Part shown: one piece after another, positions 35,001 to 47,240 of the stretch
Layout of the letters: each line of letters starts with the position of its first letter
Numbering within the stretch: the stretch's first letter is position 1
Assembly (NCBI RefSeq): GCF_025766255.1
Contig: NW_026516664.1
Coordinates: 248,001 to 312,000 of the forward strand
DNA from: Zychaea mexicana
Lineage: Eukaryota; Mucoromycota; Mucoromycetes; Mucorales; Lichtheimiaceae
DNA length: 64,000 nt
Direction of reading: 5' to 3'
The notes under the pieces: generated by a model
What the model saw: only the letters and a program-made list of their open reading frames with translations
Database searches by the model: none
What the model was told of the DNA's origin: nothing
Translations under genes and position numbers: made by a program

Positions 35001-37597
35001 ATGAGTGCGACAGAGTATAAGCTAAATTCGATTCTTCAGAAAGTCACCCGTACCCGTCAAAAAAGAGTCGAGACCTTAGCAACTGGCATTTTTATCTGCT
35101 TTTGCTTGCACAATGTTCCTCATCGACCTCTTACGGATTAAACACTAAATAGATAAATGGTAGGATCACCTTTATAAACAGAACATCTTTCTCTTCTATT
35201 ATTATACGTTACGAAACACTGCATAATCACGCAATTATACGCGGCATATCATTTTCTGTATGCACATCTGAGTTGTACGTACAGTATTGTGTATTACCAC
35301 ACCACTCTCAGAAGAGCTAACATATATTTAGTAGGACTGAAATTTGTGAGATACAACAAGAAAATAAAGGGCCGGGTGTATTATGCTAATAATGGCACGG
35401 GCCTTTGCCGCTTTCGCAGCTTCGAAATTACCTCCGCTTCGCTTCGTGCCACAAGTCACGGATCTGCGGCTCGGCAGCTCGTCGAAAAGTAGATCGCACA
35501 CTAAGTACTGTAGCATATACGATATCAATACTGCAGCTTCTTTATTCAATCATGGTAGTGGTTGACTAAAATTTAGTATAAGTATCGGTGCTACATTTGT
35601 CTAATACGCAGATTAAATATGTATATACGAGCACAGCATCATGATCCTTGGCATTACTGCATTGTAAACTAGTAAGATTTCCATAATAAACTAACATCAT
35701 TGCTGCTCGTTGCTGTGTAGATGAATGAGTATCACATGTGGAAGTATATGATACACATATACACAGACAAACCGATATTCGAGACACTTGCAGAAGAAAC
35801 ATGGTTACGATAAGGTTCACCCTGTCTTAGCTGGAGTGCGGGTATATACTACATTTCTTTCATTAATAAAGGTAGAATTCACCATTGGGGATGAGTCTAA
35901 AATTTTAGAAAGAGTTTCATCCCTGTTTGGAGGGAAAATAAGCTTAATTTTAAGCTTCCGTGTGCATAAATAATTAAGCACACGTTTCTTTCCTTCCAAA
36001 AGAAGGCCACTTGTGTGGCATATTATGTAGTAGTAGTAAAGTCTCCTCCACGCGACAAGATCCGATCACCATTATTATTTTGTATGATGTGTGATATTTT
36101 ACTGCTATGCTGCTGATCCAATGACTGGTACAAATACGTACTGATGCTCGTTTCTATCATTAACGTATCAGAGTGAAGGTGCTACCCTATATTGGTGATA
36201 TGCGCCAACATTATTTCCTCAGGAAAACATAAAGAACGAATTACTGGTAACAAAGTCTATATTAGCTCTTGAGGTTAAGCTGCGATAAAAACGTGCCGAT
36301 CTTTTCCCAATGATTCAGTTGATACTTGCTGTTCTTGTGAATTATAATACTTACGTGGGTACATATGCCAGGACAGATAACAAGCAAACAATAACAGTAC
36401 ACTTAACGCCGCCTTCCATCATCTTCAGTCATTTATTTATAATTTGAGTTACAGGTGCTGTTTTCATTGCTTAGAAGCCCAACAAAATTACGGCGCAGGT
36501 AGTAAAAGGAACGTCGGGCTAAAAGGCAGTAGCAATAACATATAAATAAATAAGGTTTGCATTGCCTTCTTTTTTTATTTGCGCCATGATCGACAGAGTT
36601 AATCAAAAGCAAGGCGAAATAGAATCACACCCAAATACGTTGTCTTATGCTTTTAAGCAGTGCACTGCTGTTCATTGTAATAAGAAAGAGAAAGACGGGG
36701 TATATACTTTACTTCATTACTCTATACTTTTATTGAGGAAAAGACGATCTTCGAACAGAAAGTCGAATATAGAAATAAAATCTATATAACATTTGTAGGC
36801 TTGTTCACCAATTAATTGCCTTTTATGTGATAAATTAGGAAGAAAGCTGGGATAACCTTTACAAAAAAGTGTAAGAATTATAAATAGGGCGTATAATAGT
36901 GAGTACTAATAGCATCCATGAGCTCCTCAAATAAATCATTACCTCTTGATTCTGAATCTCGTGTCGTATGACATATTTCGTTTTCGAGATTTTTGCAACA
37001 ATAGCTAGGTATCTTCTGTGAGGGATATACCCAGCGTATACTGCTTTATCATAGCTCGAATGTTGTTGTGTGCTCTTTCAGGTTATTAATTAGATCTCTT
37101 GGTTGTAAATTTGTTTGAACTGAGTGAATTATAGGGAACGAGAAATTCCATCCTCAATATCTTCACAAAACGTCCCTGTACATAACATCTTCGTTCTATT
37201 GGTGGATGTATATCTGTATGTTTAATGGTTAATCTTATACATCCCATATTAAAAAAAAACTTTTAGCAGTTGATATCAGCTATACCTCTTGAGATTGAAA
37301 ACTGAGGTAGTCGTCCATAATTTGGTGGTAAGCACCTATTTTGTGCATCAAACTGCTACAGTCACTATGTGATAGAAGTCATTATCAAAAGAATCACAAT
37401 AGACGATTGTTGATGCTGAGATCCACATTTGAATTACTTTCAGCCTGCATCATGTTTGCAAGCATTCTTGTAAAACCGGTACTCTCTGTGAAGAACAAAG
37501 TATAATTTTTTTTTTCATGGACCACATTACATAGTTAGTATAAGATTAATGGTAAGCTTACCGTGAGCCACGAGAAAGATTGGTAAGCTCCACTAGG
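32017..37597. other. Gene-poor 5.6 kb region
   Basis: No recognisable gene. The largest frame (minus strand, 32258-32812, 184 codons) has no family match and odd composition. A short GC-rich patch (about 35400-35490) stands out from AT-rich surroundings but matches nothing I know. The first few hundred bases hold the CLC promoter; a pyrimidine-rich minus-strand leader lies just upstream of its start. Confidence 0.5.
35889..35986. repeat. Cluster of short palindromes
   Basis: Within about 100 bases are GGGATGA...TCATCCC, CTAAAATTTTAG, AAGCTTAATTTTAAGCTT, and CGTGTGC...GCACACG. The arrangement could form several hairpins and may be the remains of a small foldback or MITE element. No flanking duplication was found. 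Confidence 0.45.
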
Positions 37598-38640
37598 TTA
37601 ATAACTGTCGCATACATCCTGGTCGATCTTAGCGTTTCGGATTACAGGCTTATTGAAGCATTTGCGCCATTATCATGGGGCCCACTCTCGGATCCCAGGG
37701 CCGACGCTTACACAATGTCTTAACGATAGTTATAGCGGCCGGTGCTTGTATAGGTGTTGCTACTTCACAAACGGTCCATGCTCTTATTGCTTTTCGAATG
37801 ATGCAAGCTCTAGGCGGGAGTGCCTTTTTTTAATATTGGTAACAGTGATTACATGTTTGTCTCTATAATTGTCATCAAGCCATTGACATCACCGATCAAT
37901 GTTTTAATTTCAGGTAATGGCGTAATTATTGACATATCGGTACCTTCAACGTAAGAAGATCATAGTTCGCAGGCTAACAGGATATAGTTCCTATTATGGT
38001 ATGGTTGGTACATTGTTGGTAGCCTCTGGTCTTATACTTGGTGGAGGAGTGATTGCCCAGCACCTTTCATGGCGGTACCAGTCCATATACATATGTAGTT
38101 TTCCCGAAATTATGACATAAAAATTGGTTTTTATACTTACTAGCGCAGAGTTATATTGTTTATCGCAGATAAATATTTTGGATTATGCTCGGTGTCATTG
38201 GCGTTGTCTTTATCATCTTCGTTGTATTTCTGCTTGAGACGCTACCCACATATTCCAATACTGTAGATGTTCCGAAAATGCAGCGGCAACCAGGCAATCA
38301 ATACAACCACACGAGGGATCCCACCAGTACCTCGAGAACGAAACAAATGAATACTCCACTGATGCTGCTTCTCGGGGAAGCAGCACTAAAAAATTTTGAA
38401 CACCTTTTTTCCTATTAGCTTGAAGTATAAACGGTGCAAGTCGTTTTAGGAAGCTACCCCCGTTCAGGAAACCGTTTCGTTACTTTATTTATGCCCGACA
38501 TTTGCTTAGCTATGGTCATCTCTTGCATGTAGTTCGGAATCCATTCAAGCAATACATATTGTCAATGCTTCAGATATTTTCCAAGAATAATATCATATTG
38601 ATGTGCAACAAGTCAGCTTGTGTATGCTCTCACAAAGTAA
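37598..38640 (+). pseudogene. Decayed DHA1-type MFS drug:proton antiporter
   Basis: Scattered, frame-shifted blocks follow the order of a DHA1 multidrug exporter: SWGPLSD (37673), then ACIGVATSQTVHALIAFR and MMQALGGSA (about 37740-37830), an intron-like gap to 37913, GNGVIIDISVPST (37915), LGGGVIAQHLSWR (38040), IMLGVIGVVFIIFVVFLLET (38180) and a later ICLAMVIS-like stretch (38500). Several frame changes and stops (for example after PST and in the region that should encode helix 5) rule out a full protein. The limits are approximate. Confidence 0.7.
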
Positions 38641-39442
38641 TTTGAGTATTTTGGTCCGCTATTCTTGCTATAATTCACCTCAAACCCTTTTACATATCCC
38701 GGATACATATTGCATTTTAGACGTTTGCTGTCATCGAAACCATTTTTAGAAATTTTTACAGGCTGCGATGGATTCTGATGAACAGGAAAGCAGTAAAATG
38801 TTTGAGCAGCGTAGCACGCGTGAATTGAAACAACCCTGAAGTCTGTACGGCATAAATCTCTTGCGTTGTAGTGAAGTATTTTTCAGAAAGATTATGGTCG
38901 TCTTCTTCTTCACATATAAGTCCTAGGTATAATATCAAATTTATAGTAGCAGGCAGTGCTGATATACTACATATAAGCATCTTATGACTGAGCCTGGCTA
39001 CTTACTGCGTGTAAGCATTTTTGTATCCGTCAATCACGTATACAAAATTTGAGCAGTAGCAAAGATGCAGGGTGCTGCATAAATTTGAGCAATTCATCTC
39101 TACAATTTTCCAACCATCAATCTCATTTTAGATTGGTATAGCAACAAAGTTAACAATAGTTTGAGTATTAGGAGGGATCAACTTATTGCCTGGTGAAGAA
39201 CTGGGGCTGTCGGCGGTGAGTTACAGTAGCATATACACGTCAGAGAACAAGAGATTTGCAAAGTACATATGAGCACAGATTTGATGACATCGTATGTAAC
39301 TCGTGAAAGTTTGATTCAGTTGGATCAGTTCACAAATCTAAAATGGTAGATATGCTCCGTACTTTTACATCGCATATATAAGTAAGGCGTATTTAACCAA
39401 CATTATTGTTTCCATCAACTTACCAGCATTCGAGCATTGAGT

Positions 39443-40255
39443 ATGGCACCGCTTGAGGTTATTGGGGCTGGTGATGGTCGTACCGGGACTGATAGCTTAA
39501 GAGTAACCCTCGATATGCTGGAGTTAGTATCTTTTAGCAAAATCCTTTAGGCTCTTAATTCGAGTACTTTCATAACGTATTCAATTGCGCATGTACAAAA
39601 ATATATAAAACACAGCACCCGGATTTGACTGACATCACCGGAAGCTTTTAAAGAGGCATACAAGCACCCTGAGAACCCCGTGGATTAAAAATTCCTCTAT
39701 GAAGGTCACACTGCTGGCGTTGCTTGGTATACTTACATTTATCTTTTTTTCTTTTGCTTTCAATAATCTCACGACAAGCACCATTATCAGAGCTAATACT
39801 GAATAAATATTTAACAACGATGAAATAAACCTTTTACCTCTATTTAATTAGCCCTACAGCCCACCTTGTTCGCCAGCTGATCGAAATTCTATCCTGACGC
39901 CAAAGTTATATTGACCAAGCGAGATGCTGACAGCTGGCCCAAGTCAGTTGTCAACACTATTCAAAAGCTTGTGGCAGACATACCCAGGATCCAACAGAGC
40001 TGATTATGCGAGAAAGACAGATGCTTAAAACTATATGGCTCGATGGTGCGTTCCAAGATATGGAAAAGCTCTTAACGAATTAGAAACAATGATGGCTTGC
40101 TACGAGGCCTACAATGTTTGGGGTATAGAAAATGTTCCAGCAGGTCGATTGCTGGTGCTCAATCTTAGTGATGACATTACCTGGGAAAATATGTCCTTTC
40201 TCAATTAACCTCGTGTCAACACCGCTGAGGCTATTACTGAGGAGTTTCCTAATTG
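39443..40255 (+). pseudogene. Decayed P-loop sulfotransferase-like gene
   Basis: The start region MAPLEVIGAGDGRTGTDSLR matches the P-loop start of a fungal sulfotransferase-like family (GAGxGRTGTxSL). Later pieces are HPDLTD, EAYKHPENPVD, VILTKRDAD-like and SVVNTIQKLV, IWLDGAFQDMEKL and LLVLNLSDDITWE (about 39620-40190). They lie in different frames, with in-frame stops, for example right after ENPVD. The order is conserved, so this is one decayed gene. Confidence 0.75.
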
Positions 40256-41049
40256 TTTAAAGACAAACTTGGAAAGGTAGCATCTTCCACACGTAGTAGG
40301 CACCTACTGTAATCAATAAATTCATCATATTTGTTTGTATGAAATGCACTTGATGTGATAACGCTGTTTAACAATGTTGACAATCTAGATGCTAATATGT
40401 TGTTGGTAATTCTTTGGTTGAACAGAAGAAATGGTCTACTACTATACTGTACGTACAAAACAGGCTGGGTTGATGATGACAGTTTTGTATATTCTTCTAA
40501 TATATGGCTGTAGAAACTTATGTGAAGTACTGCTGATTCCAGAAATGTCAAAAACAACGTCCCCGCGTTTTGTACACATCTACTGTAAACATTTAAGAAG
40601 TTTTTCCGACCTATCCGATATCATAAAAAAATCATGCAATCGTAATCCGGGACTTGAAAGTCTTTATACTTTCGCGATTCACACTGTAAATTACGACGTT
40701 GGTCTTTGACGACGAGCCCTTTAATTATGATCAGAAGTGAAGGGGATTTTTTTAGCTTTGTTGGATGCTGCACAAAGTAGAAAGGACCAAATCAATGCAT
40801 TTCTGTCAGCATTAATCTTCGCGTTTTTAGACTGTTTGTCACCGTAGTGAACCATAATGGATATGAAGGGTGCCTCAGCCCTCGGATGAAAGACTGCCGA
40901 CCGGGCGCATAATTTTGACTCTAATTGCCCAGCCAAACACATACACACATGTTGTCGGTTTGACGCGTAATGCTTTTCCCCATACTCTTCTTTAGCTGAA
41001 CTTGCGCTTACTCTTTCTTTTCTTCCTTCAAAAACTAAAAGTTAAGCTA
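40256..41049. other. Intergenic region upstream of nitronate monooxygenase
   Basis: No gene recognised. The last 60 bases are a pyrimidine-rich leader typical of a fungal promoter/5' untranslated region. Confidence 0.5.
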
Positions 41050-42192
41050 ATGAATTCTACTTTAGCAACTGCATTTACTCGCGCAATTAACATCAAGTAC
41101 CCCGTGGTTCAAGCACCTTGTGCTGGCCATACCAGTGCCGATCTCGTGGCAGCTGTCAGTAATGCCGGAGCGCTTGGTTCCCTTGGTGCTGCCATGATGC
41201 CGGTTGACGCAATGCGGTCGACAATTCGTGCCATCAAGGAGAAGACGACACAACCATTCTCGGTCAATCTATTCTGTCGTGCTGCACACACGCCCACTGC
41301 CGACGAACTTCACCAAGAATACCCAAACGCTGACGCTGTGCTCGACCAAATCCGCAACGACCTAAAGATTCCCACGCCAACCAAATATTTGCTACGTTCA
41401 CCGCCACTGGATGAGCAAATATCCGTGATTCTAGAGGAGAAAGTGCCTGTGGTATCTTTTACGTTTGGTGTTTTGCCCGATAATGAGCTTCAGCGACTGT
41501 GGAGCGCAGGTGTGTACTTAATTGGTACCGCCACGTCTGTTAAGGAAGCAATGGTGTTGGCCGGATTGGACGAAGCTGACCCGACACGCAAGGCCGATGC
41601 TATTGTTGCGCAAGGATTAGAAGCTGGCGGTCATCGAGGCACATTTTTGTTTGATGAGCAGCAGCTGTCAACGCGCGAGTTGACCAAAGGTGTCTATGAA
41701 GCGTTCCAAAGACAGCAATCATCGACCAAAATTAGTGTACCCATTCTGGCAGCTGGAGGACTCAGCAGTGGTGCGGATGTAGCAGAGCTCTTGTACAAGT
41801 TCCACGCAGATGGTGCTGTCCTTGGTAGCTTGTTTATGCTCTCCAAGGAATCATCGACACCACCTGTCCATCGCCAGATCATGATCGAGTCGGATGCACA
41901 GACACGCTTGACACGTGGCCTTTCGGGACGCTATGCACGGGGTTACCCGAATGCGTTTATGGACAAGATGGACAAATTGAGCGATGCGGATATTCCTTCA
42001 TATGATATACATTCTGCACGAACCAAGGATATTGTCGGATATGCAGCACCCAAGGGCATGTCGGATTACATGATGCTGTGGTCGGGTACAAATGCACGCT
42101 CTGCTGGCCAGTACACCGACCAAGGCACTTTGCCTGCAGCTACTCTTGTAGCCAAGCTTGCTGAAGATATATTCAAAGAGCAACAACAATAA
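41050..42192 (+). CDS. Nitronate monooxygenase (2-nitropropane dioxygenase family)
   Basis: An FMN-dependent TIM-barrel enzyme that oxidises alkyl nitronates such as propionate-3-nitronate, a detoxification role. I prefer the ATG at 41050 (MNSTLATAFTRAINIKYPVV) over the in-frame ATG at 41002 because family proteins start just before this block. Motifs: QAPCAGHTSADLVAAVSNAG (N-terminal phosphate/FMN region), QGLEAGGHRG near 41610 (with the conserved Gly-Gly-His, His the likely base), PILAAGGLSSGADVAELL and DGAVLGSLFML near 41740-41840 (FMN phosphate binding). Length of 380 residues is normal. The gene has no introns, unlike nearly all its neighbours. It ends 105 bases from the convergent glycerol kinase gene. 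Confidence 0.9.
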   Translation: MNSTLATAFTRAINIKYPVVQAPCAGHTSADLVAAVSNAGALGSLGAAMMPVDAMRSTIRAIKEKTTQPFSVNLFCRAAHTPTADELHQEYPNADAVLDQIRNDLKIPTPTKYLLRSPPLDEQISVILEEKVPVVSFTFGVLPDNELQRLWSAGVYLIGTATSVKEAMVLAGLDEADPTRKADAIVAQGLEAGGHRGTFLFDEQQLSTRELTKGVYEAFQRQQSSTKISVPILAAGGLSSGADVAELLYKFHADGAVLGSLFMLSKESSTPPVHRQIMIESDAQTRLTRGLSGRYARGYPNAFMDKMDKLSDADIPSYDIHSARTKDIVGYAAPKGMSDYMMLWSGTNARSAGQYTDQGTLPAATLVAKLAEDIFKEQQQ

Positions 42193-42297
42193 AGGAAAGC
42201 GATGGAATATGTCTTATGGAAGAGCGAAAGAAAGGACATATCTACATTGGCTGTTTTTATTTATCTACATGTATTGAGAGATGCTCGTTTTTTCCTT

Positions 42298-44078
42298 TTA
42301 CTTAGCCCACCCAAACGATCGTTGAACGGCTTCCTTCCAGCCAGCGTACATTTCCTGCCGCTTTTCATCCGTTATTCCTGAGGTAAACAATGTGCTATTT
42401 TCTGTATTGACTTTATCCATGTCATGCACATCTTTCCACATACCGACTGCAAGACCCGCTGCAATCGCCGAACCTAAAGCGGTCGTCTCGCGCATGGCTG
42501 GTCGATCCACATCAATGCCCAGTATATCCGATTGGATCTGCATTGCCAGGTCTGAATTTGACATGCCACCATCCACCTTGAGTGACTTGAGAGGCTTGCC
42601 AGATTCTTGGTTCATGGCATCTAGAATTGCCTTAGATTGGTAGCACGCAGCTTCGAGCGTGGCTCGGGCAATATGGTTGCGGTTGGTATATTGGGTGATA
42701 CCACAAATCGTGCCGCGCGCATCGTCACGCCAGTACGGTGCAAACAAGCCCGTGAATGCCGTGACAAAATAAACGCCTGACGTATCCTCAACTTGGCTTG
42801 CCAGGTCATTGATCTCTTTAGCTTCTGAAATGATGTTCATGTTGTCACGTAACCACTGAATCGACGAGCCAGCGACAGCCACTGAGCCTTCGAGAGCATA
42901 CACGGGTTTGTCGGATCCAAGTTGGTACGCGACGGTAGTCAATAGTCCATTTTTCGACAGTACAGGCTCTGAACCGATATTGAAAAGCATAAAGCAGCCG
43001 GTGCCATAGGTGTTTTTCGCTTCACCAACACTGAAGCACTTTTGGCCCACTAGGGCAGCTTGTTGGTCGCCCAAACAGCCGGCTATTGGAATACCTTCCA
43101 GCGCACCACTGGCAATGTTCCCATAAACTGAAGACGATGAGACGATTTTCGCAAGTTGAAGGCCCTGGAACCCAAAAAAGCTACACGCACAAGCAGGTGT
43201 CGCGAAAGTGTGTGAACATCAGCAAAACTTGAATTTTCCTTCTGGGATGTGTTGTGTCTCTCTTCTATTATCCAGCTTACTTTATAGCATCTTGGCTCCA
43301 CTGCAAGGTGTGGATGTCCATCAGCATGGTTCTGCTTGCGTTCGTAACATCCGTCACCAATATGCCGCCTTTGGAACCGCCCGTCAGATGCTATGTGAAG
43401 TAATCTGTTTAGTTTGGACGATATTGCATACACTATGCCATACTCTCTCCTTCCACCCTCCCATTTCAAAAGCGCCGTTGGTACTCACGTATATCAGCCA
43501 AGTATCGACGGTGCTAAAACGCAGCCGCCCCTGGTCTAAAGCTTGTTTGACTGCAGGCACATGATCGAGCATCCACCTGAGCTTGACAGCCGAAAAGTAG
43601 GTGGTCAGGGGCAACCCGCAAATATGCTGCAATGCGTTTACGCCCTCTTTGGACGTTTCAGCAAGCTGGTGCACCGTGGCGGCGGTACGTCCATCGCTCC
43701 AAACAATGGCAGGGTACAGCGGCTCGCCCGTCTCGGCGTCCCAGGCGATTGTGGTCTCGCGCTGGTTCGTGATACCAACACCGGCTATATCGCTCGCATG
43801 GTATTTTCCGGTTGCCTCGAGTTTGCGTACAGCTTGCTCGACACAGCTTTGCACTGTTGCTAGCAAGTCGTGAGGATCGTGCTCTACCCAGCTATCAGAT
43901 ATCCATCAGTGAGCTTTCCTTTCCTTGGTGTTAGGGTCTCTCTATGTCTTTACCCAGGATGAGGATAGTGCTGCTCAAATTCCATTTGATGATAGGTGAC
44001 GATGGAACCGAGATCGTCGAAGATAACAAAGCGCGTTGAGGTGGTGCCTTGATCAATAGCGCCCACGAGTTTTGTCAT
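42298..44078 (-). CDS. GUT1: Glycerol kinase
   Basis: FGGY-family kinase that converts glycerol and ATP to glycerol 3-phosphate, the first step in glycerol use. The start at 44078 gives [20 protein letters not shown] (phosphate-binding loop 1). Exons: 43954-44078, 43489-43891, 43281-43390 and 42298-43180, in phase. Key blocks: [62 protein letters not shown], the FGGY signature region [14 protein letters not shown] and [20 protein letters not shown] near the end. Length is about 507 residues, as in yeast and bacteria. All motifs look intact. Confidence 0.95.
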
Positions 44079-44623
44079 GATTGGTTGTTTATCGAGCTCC
44101 AAGAAAAGAGGTCTAGTCAGTAGAAAATGGAAAAAGAAGGGGAAGAAGATGGTGGAAAAAAAGGAACCCAAAATATATTCTAGGCAGGATCACTGATCAC
44201 ATGGACCAATCCTGCAGTAGGTGACACACTGCATTGCGCCAAACGCACCACTCCTGCTCTTGCCCACGCTTGCTTTGTGTGTCTGCCGCCCAAAAGCCGC
44301 GGGGAGATTCAACTCAAAATTCCCCTCATTTTGTCATTTTCACGGAGAAAAAATACCATGTCTGTACCGATGGTCCTTTATTATTTCTCCTATTGTTCGC
44401 TCCTCTCTCTCCTCTCCTTCCACCGAAACTGACGACCCAGAACTCGTCTTCCCCGCAAAAAAGCCAAGATTTGGAGTGGAATATTTTGTATATTTTGGGA
44501 TAATGCGAATGAAAAATAGAGAAGTGGAGAGAATGAGATGGTATCTAGTGTACACAAAAAAAAGAAGTCATATATGATATTTATAATATGCTGTCAACAG
44601 GAGGCGTGGGGTTATGTTTTCGT
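44079..44623. other. Spacer between glycerol kinase promoter and CDF gene 3' end
   Basis: Contains the upstream region of the glycerol kinase gene (minus strand). No gene is supported; short overlapping frames on both strands lack similarity. Confidence 0.5.
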
Positions 44624-46295
44624 CTAATACTCATGAACGGGTGTGCAAATCTCGGGTCGACAGTGGCTCGTAAAGTTGGCTTGTTCTGATTCGACTTGAA
44701 GCGTCGAGTGATGAACACCGTACCGATCGCAAACGATGCGTTGTCCACGCGCAAGGATCTCGTCGTAACTAAGCTCTGCATCGCGCGAAACGGTGATGTG
44801 AGCCGTCAATGAGCTTTTGCCCGGCGACAAGGTCCACACATGCAGATCATGCACGGCTACAACGCCGGGGATGTTCTCAAGGGATCGCTGGATGGCTTCA
44901 GGCTCAATATGGCCGGGTGTACCTTCCATCAGAACACCCAGCGAATCGCGAACAAGATGGTATGTGGTGTACAGGACGAGCAATGAAAAGACAAAGGTGC
45001 AGATTGGATCCACAATGGTCAAGTCTGGCTTGAAAAGCAAAACAATGGATGATATCAAAACGCCAATCGAGGCCAGTAAATCACCCACGACATGGAGTGC
45101 TGCAGCACGAAGATTGATGTTGGTCTCCTAAAATAAAACAAAAAAGATGTCTCATTAATATCTCGAGCGTCTAATCAACTGAGAAGAGCAAATGTAGAAT
45201 ACCTTGTGTGGAGTACTGTCGTTGTCGTGGTCATGGTCATGGTCATGGTCATGGCTGTGCGTTTCTTCCTCATCATCATGGCTATGGCTATGGCTGTGGC
45301 TGTGGCTGTCGTCACCGTGACTATGGCCATGATGATGGCCACCTAAAACATACGCCAAGCTACAAAATCCCATACAGAACGTATCTCAGGTCAGCAAATT
45401 CCAGTCCTACGAGTAAGCTGAAACGAGAAACAAAAAGCTTACATGATATTGACAACTACGCCAATGGAGGCTGTCAAACACATCTAACCGCCAATTTTTA
45501 TAAAAAAAGACTCCGTTAACACCGAGATCCAGAAAAGCATAGTTTATGCAGCAACAAAAAACAAACTTACCAAACGTGCATTGATCTCTTGAGGAGATTT
45601 GATCCGCTCGATTGCCTCACGCACCAAAAATGCAGTCAGCACCCAGATAGTGAATACGGAAACCATGGCCGCGATCACCTCGGCACGGTGAAAACCAAAA
45701 GTATGGCCTGCATAAACCCAGCCCCGCGCGCGCGTGCGTGAATACCACAATAAATATTTTTTCATTGTCCTCCAGAAGCGCTATATGTAATTTTCCTCAT
45801 TAGTCACTTACGTTTTGTAGGTGGCTTCTCTGCCAGGTAAATTGCAGCCAATGCAACAATGAAACTGGCTACATCCGACAGCAGATGGAAGGCATCGGAC
45901 ATTAACGCTGTAACGAGATAAAACCGACCCGAGATGTGTTTTTTTTTTGTCCAAAGAGTGTCTTAGTAATCTTATCCTCCACTCAGCCCTTCTTCTTTCT
46001 CAAATTAGAAAAAGAATAGTAATAAAATACCTAGCGAATTAGCAAAGTAACCGGCAATCAATTCGGTAGCAAAAAATAAAAGTGCCAATCCGGTAGCAAA
46101 TAAAAGTTTCCTCTTGGTCGATCGAGCTACACTGCCGTCTCGATTCGAGACGTTGGCACACTTTTGGTTGACCATGGTGTATGAAACTACAGATCCCGTA
46201 CGTCCTCGAGTGAACGAGACTGGATCTGTGGATAATACCAAAGGAGTAGTTTCATTGGCTTCGTCGGATCGCGTTGAATTATTACTCGGTGGCAT
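44624..46295 (-). CDS. Cation diffusion facilitator zinc transporter (Zrc1/Cot1/ZnT1 type)
   Basis: A six-helix proton-coupled transporter that moves zinc (and possibly cobalt) out of the cytosol, usually into the vacuole. The start at 46295 is the first true ATG of the frame. Exons encode helix 1 (LLFATGLALLFFATELIAGY), helix 2 with the metal site SDAFHLLSD, HTFGFHRAEVIAAM, helices 3-4, then a His-rich cytosolic loop (GGHHHGHSHG and many HSHSHD/HDHD units near 45210-45350), helix 5 with HVVGDLLASIGV (second metal site), and helix 6. The C-terminal cytoplasmic domain has HDLHVWTLSPGKSSLTAHI. About five introns. Divergent from the bL34m gene at 46583, sharing a 287-base promoter region. Confidence 0.92.
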
Positions 46296-46582
46296 TGTAC
46301 TACTTTGCACGTTATCCTTTCGAGTTATTTGGAAAGGGAAAATAAAAAGACGAGAAAGATTAAAAACCTCGGCGAAATACGCTTGTCTTTTTTGTATAAT
46401 TTATTGACGACGGGGTGCCAAAATGGTACGCCCGACCTGTAAACGATTCAGAAAGATGATAAGCGGATATAGATTCAACCGCATGCCGAGATTTGATTCG
46501 TGGAAAGGACTCGTCACATTCTGACAGAGCTTAAGATTTGTCCTTTTGTTTAGTGACAACAACAAAAACATAACCAGATATC

Positions 46583-46996
46583 ATGTCGTTACTGAATCGC
46601 TTATGTTCCTTGGTCCCGAGCCGCATGACTTCTGCCATGCCAGCTCGTTTATCTGCTATCTCGACTACAACTTTACGACCTAGCTTGCTCAACAGCTTGC
46701 CCTCAACAACGTGAGCTTTCAAAGATTGCTTTCTTTCCAATTGGAAGAATAATTTTGACTTGCTAAAAAAATGTTTGAATTGTATAACACACACTAGTAC
46801 CGGTGCTACACCAATGGGCGCTGTCAACCCCTTTGCCTCAACACAAATGCGTTTTGTCACGTACGGAAACACGTTCCAGCCTTCGAATCTGGTCCGTAAG
46901 AGACGCCATGGCTTCCTTTCTCGCATGGCAACAAAGAACGGACGTCGTGTTGTTGCCAGGCGACGTGCCAAGGGTAGAAAGAACCTGTCCCATTAA
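46583..46996 (+). CDS. MRPL34: Mitochondrial ribosomal protein bL34m
   Basis: A small, very basic protein of the mitochondrial large ribosomal subunit. Two exons: 46583-46710 and 46798-46996. The N-terminus ([19 protein letters not shown]...) is a typical mitochondrial targeting sequence rich in Arg, Ser and Leu. The C-terminus has the bacterial L34 core: [20 protein letters not shown], then [20 protein letters not shown] and NLSH. Length of 108 residues is normal for a fungal form. Confidence 0.93.
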
Positions 46997-47240
46997 GAAC
47001 GCAACAACAACAAAGAAATAATATAAACGCATATATACACCCCACATGCCTCTCCAGTCCTCCCGCCCCCTTTGAACACTGTAAATTGTCTTTTGTCATC
47101 CTATTTTTTTTTCTATCTTTATTCTATTCTATATATATACAAAAGGAATTACCATCTCTAGAAGAGGTTTGATTTTTGAAAAATACTATTAAAAGATATA
47201 GAATGGAACCATCATTACTACACAGTACTTTTTCTATCCA

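Noticed and set aside
45208..45519. Gly/His repeat frame on the plus strand
   Set aside because: Complement of the His-rich loop of the zinc transporter.
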